The notes: generated by a model not told the origin, from the sequence alone. DNA of 64,000 bases from an uncultured Flavobacteriaceae bacterium (GCA_947500585.1 CANMSN010000001.1:372001-436000), one strand, 5' to 3'; positions 10,901-19,702 are shown, numbered from the stretch's first letter. Numbers and translations: made by a program.

Positions 10901-11185
10901 TATGATGCACCAGTTTCAACACAATTAATTGATGCTAGTTTCTTAAAATTAAGAGAAGTCGAATTCAGTTATACATTTTCTAAGGCATTATTAAAAAACA
11001 CTTTTATTACAAATGCTAGATTATCTTTATTTGGTAAAAACCTTATGTATTGGTTACCTGATGAAAATAAATATGCTGATCCAGAAGTTAATGGTCCTGG
11101 TTTAACAGGCAATGCCCAAGGTATTGAAACAACACAAACACCTTCTTCAAGAAGTTTAGGACTTAACTTACAATTGTCATTTTAA
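7958..11185 (+). CDS. SusC/RagA family TonB-dependent outer-membrane transporter
   Basis: About 1075 residues, the usual SusC length. Domains in order: signal peptide ending LTFAQ, a carboxypeptidase-regulatory-like beta domain (ISGTVSDDSGLPLPGATV), a TonB box (EEVVVTAFG), the plug with LRGAGSLTGNNNALIVIDGV and LKGPSATSLYGSRGASGVV, then a 22-strand type barrel ending LGLNLQLSF. SusC proteins import glycans or peptides handed over by the SusD lid. An upstream in-frame TTG (7928) would add 10 residues but overlaps the likely promoter. SusD follows after 16 bases. No glycoside hydrolase is nearby, so the substrate cannot be inferred. Confidence 0.93.
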   Translation: MKTKFSGILTLLLAFVVQLTFAQEKTISGTVSDDSGLPLPGATVLVKGTSSGTSSDFDGKYSITANQGSTLVFSFVGYTTKEIKVSDSNTINVTLQEDAESLEEVVVTAFGAGNRNAKETVYANQTVKADDLLSVPNKNALEALRGKTAGVNLSTASGSVGASTRIVLRGAGSLTGNNNALIVIDGVAIDNTASRGGAGVSTTGYADFGNRFNDVNPDDIESVTILKGPSATSLYGSRGASGVVLITTKTGKGRKMQVNYNGSTSMETAIINLQRQSKFGQGFDNSSVDSGENWSWGPALDGVVRPWTSPIDSDGDGALEALTRPYSAVENQLQDFFNTGYTITNNVNLSGSTDGFTYYASYGNTNQTGTLDNTSYKRNNITFNASAKLSDKLKSDFKVSYANVKQNTAQEGSRAFEGNNAYAMAVQSPVNIPFTELRDYTSPFHGIDGYWGSYSSVNPYFILNEYGNEAAIDNVLANASLTYNFLENLSISGRFGGNIVTTQTDVWTPTYTPAEQLVWTDGLGIATRNTKHNSLGEYINSNDKVENLDATIMFNYNTQFSEDLKLTAAAGYNFFQRTNQRLTGSSVGGLVVPDVYNLSNSSQQPTSSMFRDKYRIYGVLANATLGFKDAAFLEFSARNDWSSTLPAENNSFLYGAIGASVVLTDLFDIKNDVLNFAKLRGSYGTSGKDADLYLLNSYFVGNPEIVGLGDFALFFPKNGVPGFTIGNRIGNPGLKPELTTTYEVGADLGFFKNKVSLAYTYYHSIHDDQLVTISLPRSTGYTQTVTNIGRMENKGHELSLILKPLNGVIDGLDFELFGTYSQNRNKVITITDDIDELTVGTFGFAAGTTVSIVAKEGLPYGTFKGNDFKYNDEGQVIVGDDGFPVYPDDDVFLGNNQPDYLLNFGANINYKGFGFRILFDRKKGGLFASQTKYNTNFNGTNVNTTVYNREPFIFPNSVVDNGDGTFAENTVSITEQDYFTNYDAPVSTQLIDASFLKLREVEFSYTFSKALLKNTFITNARLSLFGKNLMYWLPDENKYADPEVNGPGLTGNAQGIETTQTPSSRSLGLNLQLSF

Positions 11186-11201
11186 ATAAAAAAATAATAC
11201 G

Positions 11202-12665
11202 ATGAAGAACAAAATAAACATATTTCTTATTCTATTATTAACTCTGGGCTTTTCATGTAATGATAGCTTAGAAGAAGTTAATATAGACCCAAACACTTTC
11301 CCATCTGCTGGTGATCCACAAATTTTAAGTGCCGCTATTGGCTTTATGGGGTATATTGTTGAAACAGATTTAAATTATAGTGAATCCTTTCTTTGGAGTC
11401 AATACTACACATGGGGTATTGGGGTTTCAATAGGAAATGAAGAACGTTACGTATCACAACCTGGTGATTTTAATGGCTACTGGCAACGTGCATATGCTAA
11501 CTCGCTTGTAGATTTAAATTATATAACTAAAAATAGTAGCTCTGCAGCATACAGAGGTATAGCTAATGTGTTAAAAGCATATCTATTTCAAGGTTTAGTT
11601 GATCATTTTGGAGACATTCCATTTACTGAAGCTATCTCAGGTGCTATTGAGGATGGCTCAATATTAACACCAAACTATGACTCAGCTGAGACAGTTATAT
11701 ACCCTGGACTGGTTACTATGTTGGATGAAGCTATAAGTGATTTAGCACTGGCAGAATCAGATTTAGTTGGAGAAGACGACTTTATCTTTGAAGGTGATAT
11801 AGCAAAATGGACAAAGTTTGCAAATTCATTAAAGTTAAGAGTTTTAATGAGAACTTCTGAATCTAGCCCGCAAGGAGCTGCAATACAAACTCTAATTAGC
11901 AGTGGTACTTTTATAGAGTCTGTTGATGATATGCCTTTCATTCCATATTCTGGAGCTTCTGGTGATCAAAACCCAATGTTTGCAAGAGCAGAATTTGGAG
12001 TAGGTATGTTTTATTTTGCTAGTAATACAACAATAGATTTACTTACGTCACTGAGTGACCCTAGAGCTGAAGTATTTTATACCAAAGCGACTACTGGAAC
12101 ATCTGCTGGATCATTACGCGGTATAGACCAAGGTACTATAGACGAAGAGCCATTTACTAATCCTGATACTAATTACAGTTTAGCTTCTCCATATTCTTAT
12201 GGAGATTCTAATCCAGTTATTTTAATGAGCCCATGGGAAGTTTGGTTTTTAAGAGCTGAGGCAGATGCTAGATACGGTACAAGTGATGATGCCGAAACAG
12301 CATTTTCTACAGCCATTGATTTAAACTTTAGCTACATGGACGTTGCTGACGCTGCTTCTTATATTAGCTCATTAGATTTTGCAGGAGCAACCACTTTAGA
12401 TGATAAACTTGACCTTATAGGTATTCAAAAATGGATATCTTTAAATGGAACACAAGAGGACGAAGGATGGATTGAATCTAGAAGATTTGATAGACCTGCT
12501 AGTAGAATATTTACTGATGGAGGAATTTTTCAAACTCCTTTATTATCTGTTTTACCAAGTGGAGTTCACCCTTCTTCATGGTTATACCCAGAGTCTGAAA
12601 GAAGTTTAAATCCAAATGTATTACCGCAAAGAGAGATTACAGATGCCATTTTTTGGGATAATTAA
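11202..12665 (+). CDS. SusD/RagB family (SusD-like 2) surface lipoprotein
   Basis: A 487-residue lipoprotein with lipobox LGFSC at residues 15-19, so the Cys is lipidated and the protein is exported to the cell surface. The N-terminal CNDSLEEVNIDPN and the helical (TPR-like) body, for example FLRAEADARYGTSDDAETAF, are typical of the SusD-like family 2 group. It binds substrate as the lid of the adjacent SusC channel. It is translated directly after SusC and precedes two further lipoproteins. Confidence 0.9.
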   Translation: MKNKINIFLILLLTLGFSCNDSLEEVNIDPNTFPSAGDPQILSAAIGFMGYIVETDLNYSESFLWSQYYTWGIGVSIGNEERYVSQPGDFNGYWQRAYANSLVDLNYITKNSSSAAYRGIANVLKAYLFQGLVDHFGDIPFTEAISGAIEDGSILTPNYDSAETVIYPGLVTMLDEAISDLALAESDLVGEDDFIFEGDIAKWTKFANSLKLRVLMRTSESSPQGAAIQTLISSGTFIESVDDMPFIPYSGASGDQNPMFARAEFGVGMFYFASNTTIDLLTSLSDPRAEVFYTKATTGTSAGSLRGIDQGTIDEEPFTNPDTNYSLASPYSYGDSNPVILMSPWEVWFLRAEADARYGTSDDAETAFSTAIDLNFSYMDVADAASYISSLDFAGATTLDDKLDLIGIQKWISLNGTQEDEGWIESRRFDRPASRIFTDGGIFQTPLLSVLPSGVHPSSWLYPESERSLNPNVLPQREITDAIFWDN

Positions 12666-12678
12666 AAATAAAAAAAAG

Positions 12679-13431
12679 ATGAAAAAATATAAATTAATAA
12701 TATTATGCACGTTTTCAATCATAGGATTGATGATAACAAGTTGTGACCCTAGTGTAGAGGCTCCAGGTGCAAATGACAGTTCACAAGTTACTTTCCTACC
12801 CTTAATTACTTTGGAGGGTGGTGATGTCACTCTCGATTGTACTACAACCTCTTATTCAGATCCAGGAGCCGTAGCATCAGCCGGAGGAACTGAAATAGAA
12901 TTATTTACAGATGTAAGTGGAAAATATTTTGGCGGATCTTCAGTAGATGGACCTGATAGTTATTTAGTTGCCTATAGTGCCTTTAATGAGGATGATATTC
13001 CAGCAACTAATTTTAGATCAGTTTTATATCCTGAATGTAATGGTGATCTCGTAACTAGCATAGCTGGTATGTATACTGGTTTAGTAGCCCGAAACGGAAG
13101 TTCTCCCTATTCAGAAGCTGGCCCTTTTATTATTAAAGATTTAGGTGATGATAGATACGCAATATCTGATGCTCAAGGTGGCTGGTATGAGTATGGAAGA
13201 GCAATTGGTTTAGCTTATGCTACACCAGGATTAGTTCTTAAAGCTAATGATATTTCAGCAAATGATTTTACTGCTGAAGGTACTGTTGCGACAAATACTT
13301 TTGGAGGTGTAAATACTTTTACTAGTTTAAAAGTGGATCCAGTCGCTAAAACCCTTGAACTTACAGTTGACTGGAGTTTTGGTTTTCAATTTGTAACAGT
13401 ATTTACTCAAACTGATATTTACTATAATTAA
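12679..13431 (+). CDS. Surface lipoprotein of a SusCD locus, DUF5012/BT_2262-like
   Basis: About 250 residues from the ATG at 12679, chosen because it gives a clean lipoprotein signal (MKKYKLIILC..LMITSC). A longer frame from 12616 would overlap the susD end and lose the signal peptide. After the lipid Cys comes an Ig-like domain with the SDPG turn (TTSYSDPGAVA), then a beta-rich C-terminal half. This layout resembles BT_2262-like lipoproteins encoded after SusD genes. It probably binds substrate on the surface. The family call is from memory of the pattern and is moderately sure. Confidence 0.6.
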   Translation: MKKYKLIILCTFSIIGLMITSCDPSVEAPGANDSSQVTFLPLITLEGGDVTLDCTTTSYSDPGAVASAGGTEIELFTDVSGKYFGGSSVDGPDSYLVAYSAFNEDDIPATNFRSVLYPECNGDLVTSIAGMYTGLVARNGSSPYSEAGPFIIKDLGDDRYAISDAQGGWYEYGRAIGLAYATPGLVLKANDISANDFTAEGTVATNTFGGVNTFTSLKVDPVAKTLELTVDWSFGFQFVTVFTQTDIYYN

Positions 13432-13443
13432 AAATAAAAAAAA

Positions 13444-13944
13444 ATGAAATACAAAATAATTTTAAAAAAATTAAGCTTCTTATTTTTAAGCTTTGCTATG
13501 ATAACTTCTATTATATCATGCGATCAAGTTGAATCAGTACCCGATGAGAGTGATATCCTTATTAGTGAAATTACTGGAAAATGGGTTGTAGATATGATAT
13601 GGGACGGTGATCCACAAGGTACTAATACCATTGCTATATATAACACTGGAGCTAATGATACAGACTTTATGTGGTTAGATGATCTAGAGCACAGTTGGGG
13701 TTTAAAAGCCAAAGTTCCATTAAATCTTGAAGCTTTGACATTTGGTGGTTCAGATTTAGATGAACTCTATTACGGAGTTACAGTAACTATCACTGAAGGT
13801 AAAATTGTTAAAGGAGGTGCTACAGCACCAAGTGGTGATATTGTAGATAGTATATCTTTTAAAGCTGAATTCTCGGATATTCCAGGTGAAATTTGGGAAT
13901 ATTCTGGATATAGAAGTACAGCTAAAATTGATGATTTACCTTAA
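13444..13944 (+). CDS. Lipoprotein of the lipid-binding putative hydrolase family (PF12888-like)
   Basis: A 166-residue lipoprotein (lipobox SIISC). The mature part follows the PF12888 pattern closely: GKWVVDM, then IYNTGANDTDFMWLDD, the segment VTITEGKIVKGGATAPSGDIVDSI, and a final EYSGYRSTAK. Members of this family occur as the last gene of SusC/SusD-like-2 operons, as here. The biochemical role is not established. The gene is followed by a clear terminator, so it closes the operon. Confidence 0.65.
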   Translation: MKYKIILKKLSFLFLSFAMITSIISCDQVESVPDESDILISEITGKWVVDMIWDGDPQGTNTIAIYNTGANDTDFMWLDDLEHSWGLKAKVPLNLEALTFGGSDLDELYYGVTVTITEGKIVKGGATAPSGDIVDSISFKAEFSDIPGEIWEYSGYRSTAKIDDLP

Positions 13945-13965
13945 TACAATAAATCTAAATGATTA

Positions 13966-13997
13966 TAAAAAGCACCTCTATTGAGAGGTGTTTTTTT
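13966..13997 (+). terminator. Rho-independent terminator of the SusCD operon
   Basis: CACCTCT (13973-13979) pairs with AGAGGTG (13984-13990) around the loop ATTG, followed by seven T residues (13991-13997) and preceded by an A-run. It ends the operon 7958-13944. The next gene begins 15 bases later. Confidence 0.85.
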
Positions 13998-14011
13998 ATA
14001 CCTTTACCCCA

Positions 14012-14746
14012 ATGGAAAACCAAACCCAAATATTCGGAATAAGAGCTATTATAGAAGCTATAAATGCTGGTGAAACTATAGATAAAGTATTTCTTCAAAA
14101 AGGGGAAAGAGGTGATTTATTCAGTGAATTAGAGTCTTTATTGAATAAAAAATCCATTAATAAATCTTATGTACCTGTTGAGAAACTGAATAGATTAACT
14201 AATAAAAATCACCAAGGTGCTGTTGCTCAAATATCCCCTATTGAGTTTCATGATATGGAAACCTTGGTTATGAATGTTATAGAATCTGGTAAAACACCTC
14301 TTTTTCTATTACTTGATCAATTAAGTGATGTTAGAAATTTTGGTGCTATAATTAGAACTGCTGAATGTACTGGTGTAGATGGTATAATCATTCAAAAAAA
14401 AGGTGGAGCTCCAGTAAATGGAGATGCTATAAAAACAAGTGCTGGTGCTGTATTCAAAATTCCAATTTGCAAGGTAGACCATATAAAGGATGCGGTGTTT
14501 TACATGCAAGCATCTGGTATTAAAGTTATTGCTGCAACTGAAAAAACAAATGACTTATTATATGACGTCTCATTCGTTGAGCCTTGTGCCTTAATCATGG
14601 GATCAGAAGGTAGAGGTATTAATCCGTCTACTTTAAAAGTTGTAGATACCAAAGCCAAACTACCTTTACTAGGCGCTATAGAATCTTTAAATGTTTCTGT
14701 AGCTTGCGGTGCTTTTTTATATGAAGTAGTAAGACAACGACGTTAA
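14012..14746 (+). CDS. rlmB: 23S rRNA (guanosine-2'-O-)-methyltransferase, RlmB type
   Basis: A 244-residue SpoU/TrmH (SPOUT) methyltransferase that 2'-O-methylates a guanosine in 23S rRNA (G2251 in E. coli) using SAM. The N-terminal substrate-binding domain (QIFGIRAIIEAI) is followed by motif 1 NFGAIIRTA at residues 109-117, motif 2 IMGSEGRGI at 195-203 and motif 3 LNVSVA at 226-231. The ATG at 14012 is chosen over the upstream frame at 13988 because the latter starts inside the terminator. TACCTTTAC at 13999-14007, a TAnnTTTA variant, ends five bases before the ATG, suggesting a leaderless or nearly leaderless mRNA. Confidence 0.9.
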   Translation: MENQTQIFGIRAIIEAINAGETIDKVFLQKGERGDLFSELESLLNKKSINKSYVPVEKLNRLTNKNHQGAVAQISPIEFHDMETLVMNVIESGKTPLFLLLDQLSDVRNFGAIIRTAECTGVDGIIIQKKGGAPVNGDAIKTSAGAVFKIPICKVDHIKDAVFYMQASGIKVIAATEKTNDLLYDVSFVEPCALIMGSEGRGINPSTLKVVDTKAKLPLLGAIESLNVSVACGAFLYEVVRQRR

Positions 14747-15468
14747 TCTTTATTTTCCTTGTAAGTATAATTTATAGTAGGTTGCCCCTTCTCTACTTCA
14801 GGCTCAATAGATTCTATAAAATTTCCATTTTCATCGAAATGTTTTAAAAACGGATCGTCATCTTCATTATAATTTTCTTGTTGCCAAATATATTTTTTTG
14901 GTTTTGCTACTTGTTTTCTAAAAAACAAAGCAAACAACAAACCGGTAATTAAACCAGACATATGCCCTTCCCAAGAAATGCCTTCCTCAATGGGAAGCGT
15001 ATACCAAATCGTACTGCCATAAAGAAAAACAACTAATAGCGATAATGCTATCAATCTATAATGTTTAGCAAAAACGCCTTTAAAAAATGTAAAACTAACC
15101 AAGACATAAATTAATCCGCTTGCCCCAATATGATATGATGAGCGACCAATGCACCATGTTAAAAATCCAGATAAAAGAATACCATAAAGAATGACTCTCC
15201 ATGCTATTGGGCGGTAGAAGTAGAATAAAGCCATTGATAGCACAAATAATGGAATCGTATTGTGGTAAATATGTTGAATATTGCCATGAATAAAAGGGCT
15301 AAAAATCACACCTCTAAGCCCTTTAAACGTTTGTGGATGAACACCATACCTACTAAAATTAAAACCAAAACGAACTTCAAACCAGAATACTAACCAAATA
15401 ATTAGCACAAAAAATACGGGATAAGCTATTATCCCTGTTGAGAATTTAAAATGGTCGTGTTCTTTCAT
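14743..15468 (-). CDS. Rhomboid family intramembrane serine protease
   Basis: A 241-residue inner-membrane protein with about six hydrophobic helices. The catalytic Ser is in GASG (S117), the catalytic His is H169 in SWEGHMSGLITG, and the oxyanion-side HIYHN (66-70) is present, so the Ser-His dyad is complete. Rhomboids cleave transmembrane substrates within the lipid bilayer; the target here is unknown. The C-terminal 50 residues form an acidic cytoplasmic tail. Its end overlaps the convergent rlmB end by four bases, so there is no room for a terminator between them. Confidence 0.88.
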   Translation of the reverse strand: MKEHDHFKFSTGIIAYPVFFVLIIWLVFWFEVRFGFNFSRYGVHPQTFKGLRGVIFSPFIHGNIQHIYHNTIPLFVLSMALFYFYRPIAWRVILYGILLSGFLTWCIGRSSYHIGASGLIYVLVSFTFFKGVFAKHYRLIALSLLVVFLYGSTIWYTLPIEEGISWEGHMSGLITGLLFALFFRKQVAKPKKYIWQQENYNEDDDPFLKHFDENGNFIESIEPEVEKGQPTINYTYKENKD

Positions 15469-15558
15469 TTAAACTAAAGATAGCAAATAGTTAACCAACT
15501 TAGTTTTTATGCTAAATTGACAGGTTTACCTCTGAATGCAATTCAACTATTGTTCATT

Positions 15559-15589
15559 TTGAATACTAAAAAAAATTACTTTAATTTTA
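15559..15589 (+). promoter_or_regulatory. Candidate promoter of rarA
   Basis: TTG at 15559-15561 and TAATTTTA at 15582-15589, a TAnnTTTA variant of the Bacteroidota -7 box, are 20 bases apart. Only five bases separate the element from the ATG at 15595, so the mRNA would be leaderless or nearly so. Confidence 0.4.
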
Positions 15590-15594
15590 CATTT

Positions 15595-16872
15595 ATGAAT
15601 GCACCTTTAGCTGAACGTTTAAGACCAAAAACTTTAAAAGACTATGTAAGTCAGACGCATTTATTAGGTGAAAAAGGCGCTTTAACGCAACACATAAAAC
15701 ACGGTTTAATCCCTTCTATGATACTTTGGGGACCACCAGGAACAGGGAAAACAACGCTTGCCAATATTATAGCAGCAGAATCTGGACGTCCATTTTATAC
15801 ACTAAGTGCTATTAGCTCTGGTGTAAAAGATATTCGGGATGTTATTGAAAAGGCAAAACAAAGCGGTGGATTGTTTACTACTAAAAATCCTATTTTATTT
15901 ATTGATGAAATACATAGGTTCAGTAAATCGCAGCAAGATTCTTTACTACAAGCCGTTGAAAAAGGTTGGATTACTTTAATTGGTGCAACTACGGAAAATC
16001 CCAGTTTTGAGGTCATACCTGCACTACTGTCGCGTTGCCAAGTTTATATTTTAAATGCGTTTGATAAAACTGATTTAGAAACCCTTTTAAAGCGTGCAAT
16101 TGAGAATGATGAGCATATCTCTAAAAAGAAGGTAAAACTCAAGGAAACTAATGCGCTTTTAAGACTTTCTGGTGGTGATGCTAGGAAACTACTAAATATT
16201 TTTGAACTCATAGTAAATTCATACGACACAGACAAAATAACAATTACTGATGAAGCTGTTTTACAAAAAATTCAGAATAATACCGTTCGATATGATAAAA
16301 CTGGAGAACAACATTATGATATTATTTCAGCGTTTATAAAATCCATTAGAGGGAGCGACCCTAATGCAGCTGTATATTGGTTAGCAAGAATGATTGAAGG
16401 TGGCGAAGATGTTAAGTTTATTGCTCGTCGTTTACTTATTTCTGCCAGCGAAGATATTGGTAATGCCAACCCAACGGCTTTGGTTATTGCCAATAATGCA
16501 TTTCAGGCCGTTAGTACTATTGGATATCCCGAATCTAGAATTATATTAAGCCAATGTGCTACTTATTTAGCATGCTCGCCTAAAAGTAACGCCGCATACA
16601 AAGCTATTGGTGAAGCTCAACAATTAGTTAAACAAACTGGTGATTTAAGCGTGCCATTAGAAATTAGAAACGCACCTACAAAATTAATGAAAGAACTAGG
16701 TTATGGCCATAATTATAAATATGCCCATAATTATGAAAACAATTTTGCAAATCAAGAGTTTTTACCAAAGGAAATTGAAAACACAAAATTATATGACCCA
16801 GGAAATAATACTAGAGAAAATGCACACCGTGATTTCTTAAAACAGCGTTGGAAAGATAAATACGGGTATTAA
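15595..16872 (+). CDS. rarA: Replication-associated recombination protein A (RarA/MgsA), AAA ATPase
   Basis: A 425-residue AAA+ ATPase related to clamp loaders that acts at stalled replication forks. Walker A GPPGTGKTT is at residues 46-54, Walker B LFIDEIHRF at 101-109, and sensor 1 follows in GATTENPSFEVIPALLSRC. The C-terminal MgsA tetramerisation domain is complete, ending with LYDPGNNTRENAHRDFLKQRW. I use the ATG at 15595; the frame extends upstream to 15517 but those residues match nothing in the family and would cover the promoter. Confidence 0.93.
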   Translation: MNAPLAERLRPKTLKDYVSQTHLLGEKGALTQHIKHGLIPSMILWGPPGTGKTTLANIIAAESGRPFYTLSAISSGVKDIRDVIEKAKQSGGLFTTKNPILFIDEIHRFSKSQQDSLLQAVEKGWITLIGATTENPSFEVIPALLSRCQVYILNAFDKTDLETLLKRAIENDEHISKKKVKLKETNALLRLSGGDARKLLNIFELIVNSYDTDKITITDEAVLQKIQNNTVRYDKTGEQHYDIISAFIKSIRGSDPNAAVYWLARMIEGGEDVKFIARRLLISASEDIGNANPTALVIANNAFQAVSTIGYPESRIILSQCATYLACSPKSNAAYKAIGEAQQLVKQTGDLSVPLEIRNAPTKLMKELGYGHNYKYAHNYENNFANQEFLPKEIENTKLYDPGNNTRENAHRDFLKQRWKDKYGY

Positions 16873-16885
16873 CGAAACGCTGAAA

Positions 16886-17749
16886 TTAGAATTTGATATT
16901 TAATTTAGTTTTAGTGGGACTACCGTTTTCTAAAATCCAATGATCTCCTTCTTTATAAATAATCGCCGTTTGATTTTCGACTAAAAATACATTATTTAAC
17001 CCCGTTTTAATAATTTTATAAACCACTTTAGGCGAACTATCAACTAACTGAAATCCATTGTCAATCTTTTGTGCATATAAAACACCTGATAAACCTTCTT
17101 TTACTTCCGCTTTAATAGTGTTAACCTGTTCAACTGGTTTTGTTTCAGGAGACTTTATAATTTGAGTTTCAATTTGAGGATTAGTAACCTCAGCAACTTC
17201 AACTTTCTTTTCTTGTTTAAGCGTTTGTATTTCTTCTTTCAATTTTTGTATCTCTTCAGCTACCTCATTTTTAACTTCAGTTGTTGAAGTCAAAATAGTA
17301 TCATCATTTTCTTTAGGTTCGTATTTATAATTAAGAGCTTCAATAGATTTAAAAGCATTTCGTATAGCTTCTGTATAAGATTTTTTAAATTCCTTTTCTC
17401 TACTTTCACCTAAACCAGATGTATATACTACTTGGTCATTACAATCTTTAAGCTCTATGGCAAGCTTAGTTTTAAACATACCTGGCTCTTTTAATGCGTC
17501 AGCCTTTAAGGCTAAACATCTATTTTTAGTTAAATCTTCTGGGTATGCCTCACCCTCCATTAAAGCTTCAAACCCGTATTTATTAAACAAAAATTTGGAT
17601 AATGAGTTTACCTGATATTGGTCTACTTCTTTTAAAAAATCATATTTTTTAGAAACAATAATGTATTTATATTCGTTTAAATTAGTTTGAGAAAATACAC
17701 TTGTTACAAAAAAGCATATCATTAGTATTGAAAAAAAACTAGTCTTCAT
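16886..17749 (-). CDS. Secreted coiled-coil protein, function unknown
   Basis: A 287-residue exported protein (signal peptide ending FFVTSVFSQ). Residues 20-140 form a mixed alpha/beta domain that includes ELKDCNDQVVYTSG. Residues 155-185 are a charged coiled coil (EEIQKLKEEIQTLKQEKK). A proline-rich linker and a small beta domain with KIIKTGLNNVFLVEN complete the protein. It overlaps the upstream DUF5723 gene by 11 bases, so the two are translated together. It may be a periplasmic or outer-membrane-associated partner of that protein. I do not recognise a named family. Confidence 0.55.
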   Translation of the reverse strand: MKTSFFSILMICFFVTSVFSQTNLNEYKYIIVSKKYDFLKEVDQYQVNSLSKFLFNKYGFEALMEGEAYPEDLTKNRCLALKADALKEPGMFKTKLAIELKDCNDQVVYTSGLGESREKEFKKSYTEAIRNAFKSIEALNYKYEPKENDDTILTSTTEVKNEVAEEIQKLKEEIQTLKQEKKVEVAEVTNPQIETQIIKSPETKPVEQVNTIKAEVKEGLSGVLYAQKIDNGFQLVDSSPKVVYKIIKTGLNNVFLVENQTAIIYKEGDHWILENGSPTKTKLNIKF

Positions 17750-19145
17750 TTTTATTAAATATATAGTTAAAACCTAATTGTAAAGATACACTTTGTGCGT
17801 TATATATGTTTTTATATTGCAAAAAATTATCTGCCATTACATAGAAATTAACACCTCCAAATTGAGCAGATAAGCCTAAACCAATATTATTAAAGGAATA
17901 AGAATCTAAGGTATAGGTAGCCTTAGCACTTAAACCTTTAAATAATCGCCTATAATAATATGCTGTTAAAGCCAGTTGTGGTTGCTTAGGTCTGCTCATA
18001 GCAAATAGTTGTAAACCTACAGCGTTTAAATAACCACTTTCATCCTTAATACAATTACATTCTTCTTCAATTTTTTCACCAAAAGCATAATTTAATGATG
18101 CATTAAATTTAACAGGGCGCCAAGTAGTAAACTTTGCAGTTGTAGTATCAACTGTAAATAATTCTTCAAAATCTTCTTCTATTTCACTCCAGTATTCATC
18201 TGCTGATTGTCCATTTCCTGTTTCAGGAAAAAGGGGATTAATACCTTCAAAAGTATAATCGCCTTTTACCGAATAGTTTTCAACATCTTTACTATGACTT
18301 ATAAAACCAACATCAAGTAAACTAGCATCTAATGTCCATTGTTTATTTATTTGGTGTGCAAAACCCACATCAAAACCTAAACCAAGATTACCCCCAAATA
18401 GAATACGTTTAGTTAGGTCTTTTGATTCAAAACCTGAATCATCTGTTGAACTTACCAAACCTGAGGTTCTCAACTCCAAACTTAAATTGAAAATATGGTC
18501 GTAAAAATTATTTTCGCCAGGTATAGTTGTAAAACTTCCTTTATTTTTTATGGAATTTAAGTTTAGTAAACTTGAGTATATTTTACCTCTAATTCCGTAA
18601 GTGAAATTTTTATTTACTTTTTTATTGTAACCCAGATGTAATACAGAAATTAATTCGGCACTAGTACTTAAATGATTTGCATTAAAAGCTCTCCCTATAT
18701 TATTTTGATTTCCTTCTAAGGCTAAAACAGCATAATCCTTGGGAAAATAGAATACAAAATCAAATTCTTGATACAAACCAAAACTTAGATATTCATTTTT
18801 TTCATATGAACTTCCAAAAGCAAATCCTCCCGAAAAAATTTCGAGTTGTTGGTTAACACTATAAAAATCTTTCGATGTCATACTATTAATAGCATTTTGA
18901 AGTTTTGTATTAAAATCTATATTATTATCTGCAAAAACATCATAAAGAGTCGCTCCAGAAATTCCTCCTTGAATATGAACGTGAGATAATAAAGGTATAC
19001 CAAAATATCCTTCATTATTTACTTTACCTCCAGGATTAAGTAGCAATGCTTGTGGTATTTCTGAAAACCCATATAATATTTGCTTATTTTGAGAAAACGA
19101 AACATAGCATAAAATAAGCATCGTTAATGTGCTTATATACTTCAT
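17739..19145 (-). CDS. DUF5723 family outer-membrane beta-barrel protein
   Basis: A 468-residue protein with signal peptide (CYVSFSQ) and the early LLNPG motif (residues 33-38) that marks DUF5723 and related PorV/PorP-like barrels of Bacteroidota. The rest alternates as beta-strands with aromatic ends, finishing in LQLGFNYIF. A short CNC cysteine pair lies in the C-terminal third. The family includes proteins near type IX secretion genes, but none are found here. The ATG overlaps the preceding lipoprotein stop by four bases. Confidence 0.65.
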   Translation of the reverse strand: MKYISTLTMLILCYVSFSQNKQILYGFSEIPQALLLNPGGKVNNEGYFGIPLLSHVHIQGGISGATLYDVFADNNIDFNTKLQNAINSMTSKDFYSVNQQLEIFSGGFAFGSSYEKNEYLSFGLYQEFDFVFYFPKDYAVLALEGNQNNIGRAFNANHLSTSAELISVLHLGYNKKVNKNFTYGIRGKIYSSLLNLNSIKNKGSFTTIPGENNFYDHIFNLSLELRTSGLVSSTDDSGFESKDLTKRILFGGNLGLGFDVGFAHQINKQWTLDASLLDVGFISHSKDVENYSVKGDYTFEGINPLFPETGNGQSADEYWSEIEEDFEELFTVDTTTAKFTTWRPVKFNASLNYAFGEKIEEECNCIKDESGYLNAVGLQLFAMSRPKQPQLALTAYYYRRLFKGLSAKATYTLDSYSFNNIGLGLSAQFGGVNFYVMADNFLQYKNIYNAQSVSLQLGFNYIFNKNED

Positions 19146-19702
19146 AAGGAATCACCAATTTTAAAGTAAAAAGCTACTAGAGATTTTAACTGAATTCGTC
19201 CTAAAGTATCTTGATTAATTGGCGGGCCAGAAAGTATTCTTAAAGTAAATACTAATACTTTTGTTCTTTTTAAGGCTGCAAGTGTGTTGTACTCAAAGTT
19301 TTCAATATAGGTTGTAGAATTCTCATTATTATTTGAGGATGCTTCTTGAAAAACAGTAAACGTATGTTGTAACTGGGTTGCATCGTATAAATCTACCTGC
19401 AATTCAAAAGCTCTATTTATTGTATTGACTGATTCAAATTTAAATTCTGCTTTAATTAAATTATCTACAACAAACTTATCATCAAACAAATCGACAATTA
19501 CAAAATCCTGAATGGTAATAATTTCATTTCCAATATCTAAAAATCTATTTGCAGACTCATCGAAAAAAATAAGACTAGATTCTAAAACTGGTGTAATTTC
19601 AAATTCTTTTGTTTGGTCAAAATCAATATCTTCAACACAAGAACATAACAACACTGTAGTACATACAATAACACAAATTCTTACTATTACTTCTTTAACC
19701 AT
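19142..19702 (-). CDS. Lipoprotein, function unknown
   Basis: A 186-residue lipoprotein with lipobox LLCSC (residues 18-22). The mature part is a beta-rich domain with hydrophobic strands (VFTLRILSGPPINQDTLGRIQLKS). It is encoded just upstream of, and overlaps by four bases, the DUF5723 barrel gene, suggesting a lipoprotein-barrel pair in the outer membrane. I do not recognise a specific family. Confidence 0.55.
   Translation of the reverse strand: MVKEVIVRICVIVCTTVLLCSCVEDIDFDQTKEFEITPVLESSLIFFDESANRFLDIGNEIITIQDFVIVDLFDDKFVVDNLIKAEFKFESVNTINRAFELQVDLYDATQLQHTFTVFQEASSNNNENSTTYIENFEYNTLAALKRTKVLVFTLRILSGPPINQDTLGRIQLKSLVAFYFKIGDSL

Noticed and set aside
12616..12678. Longer start of the third SusCD operon protein
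   Set aside because: It overlaps the susD end and adds residues before a clear lipoprotein signal that starts at 12679.
14743..14746. Four-base convergent overlap of rlmB and the rhomboid gene as a regulatory device
   Set aside because: Short convergent overlaps are common in compact genomes; nothing else suggests regulation here.
17739..19702. Type IX secretion components PorP/SprF or PorV
   Set aside because: The barrel has the LLNPG motif, but its pattern fits DUF5723 better and no other type IX genes are adjacent.
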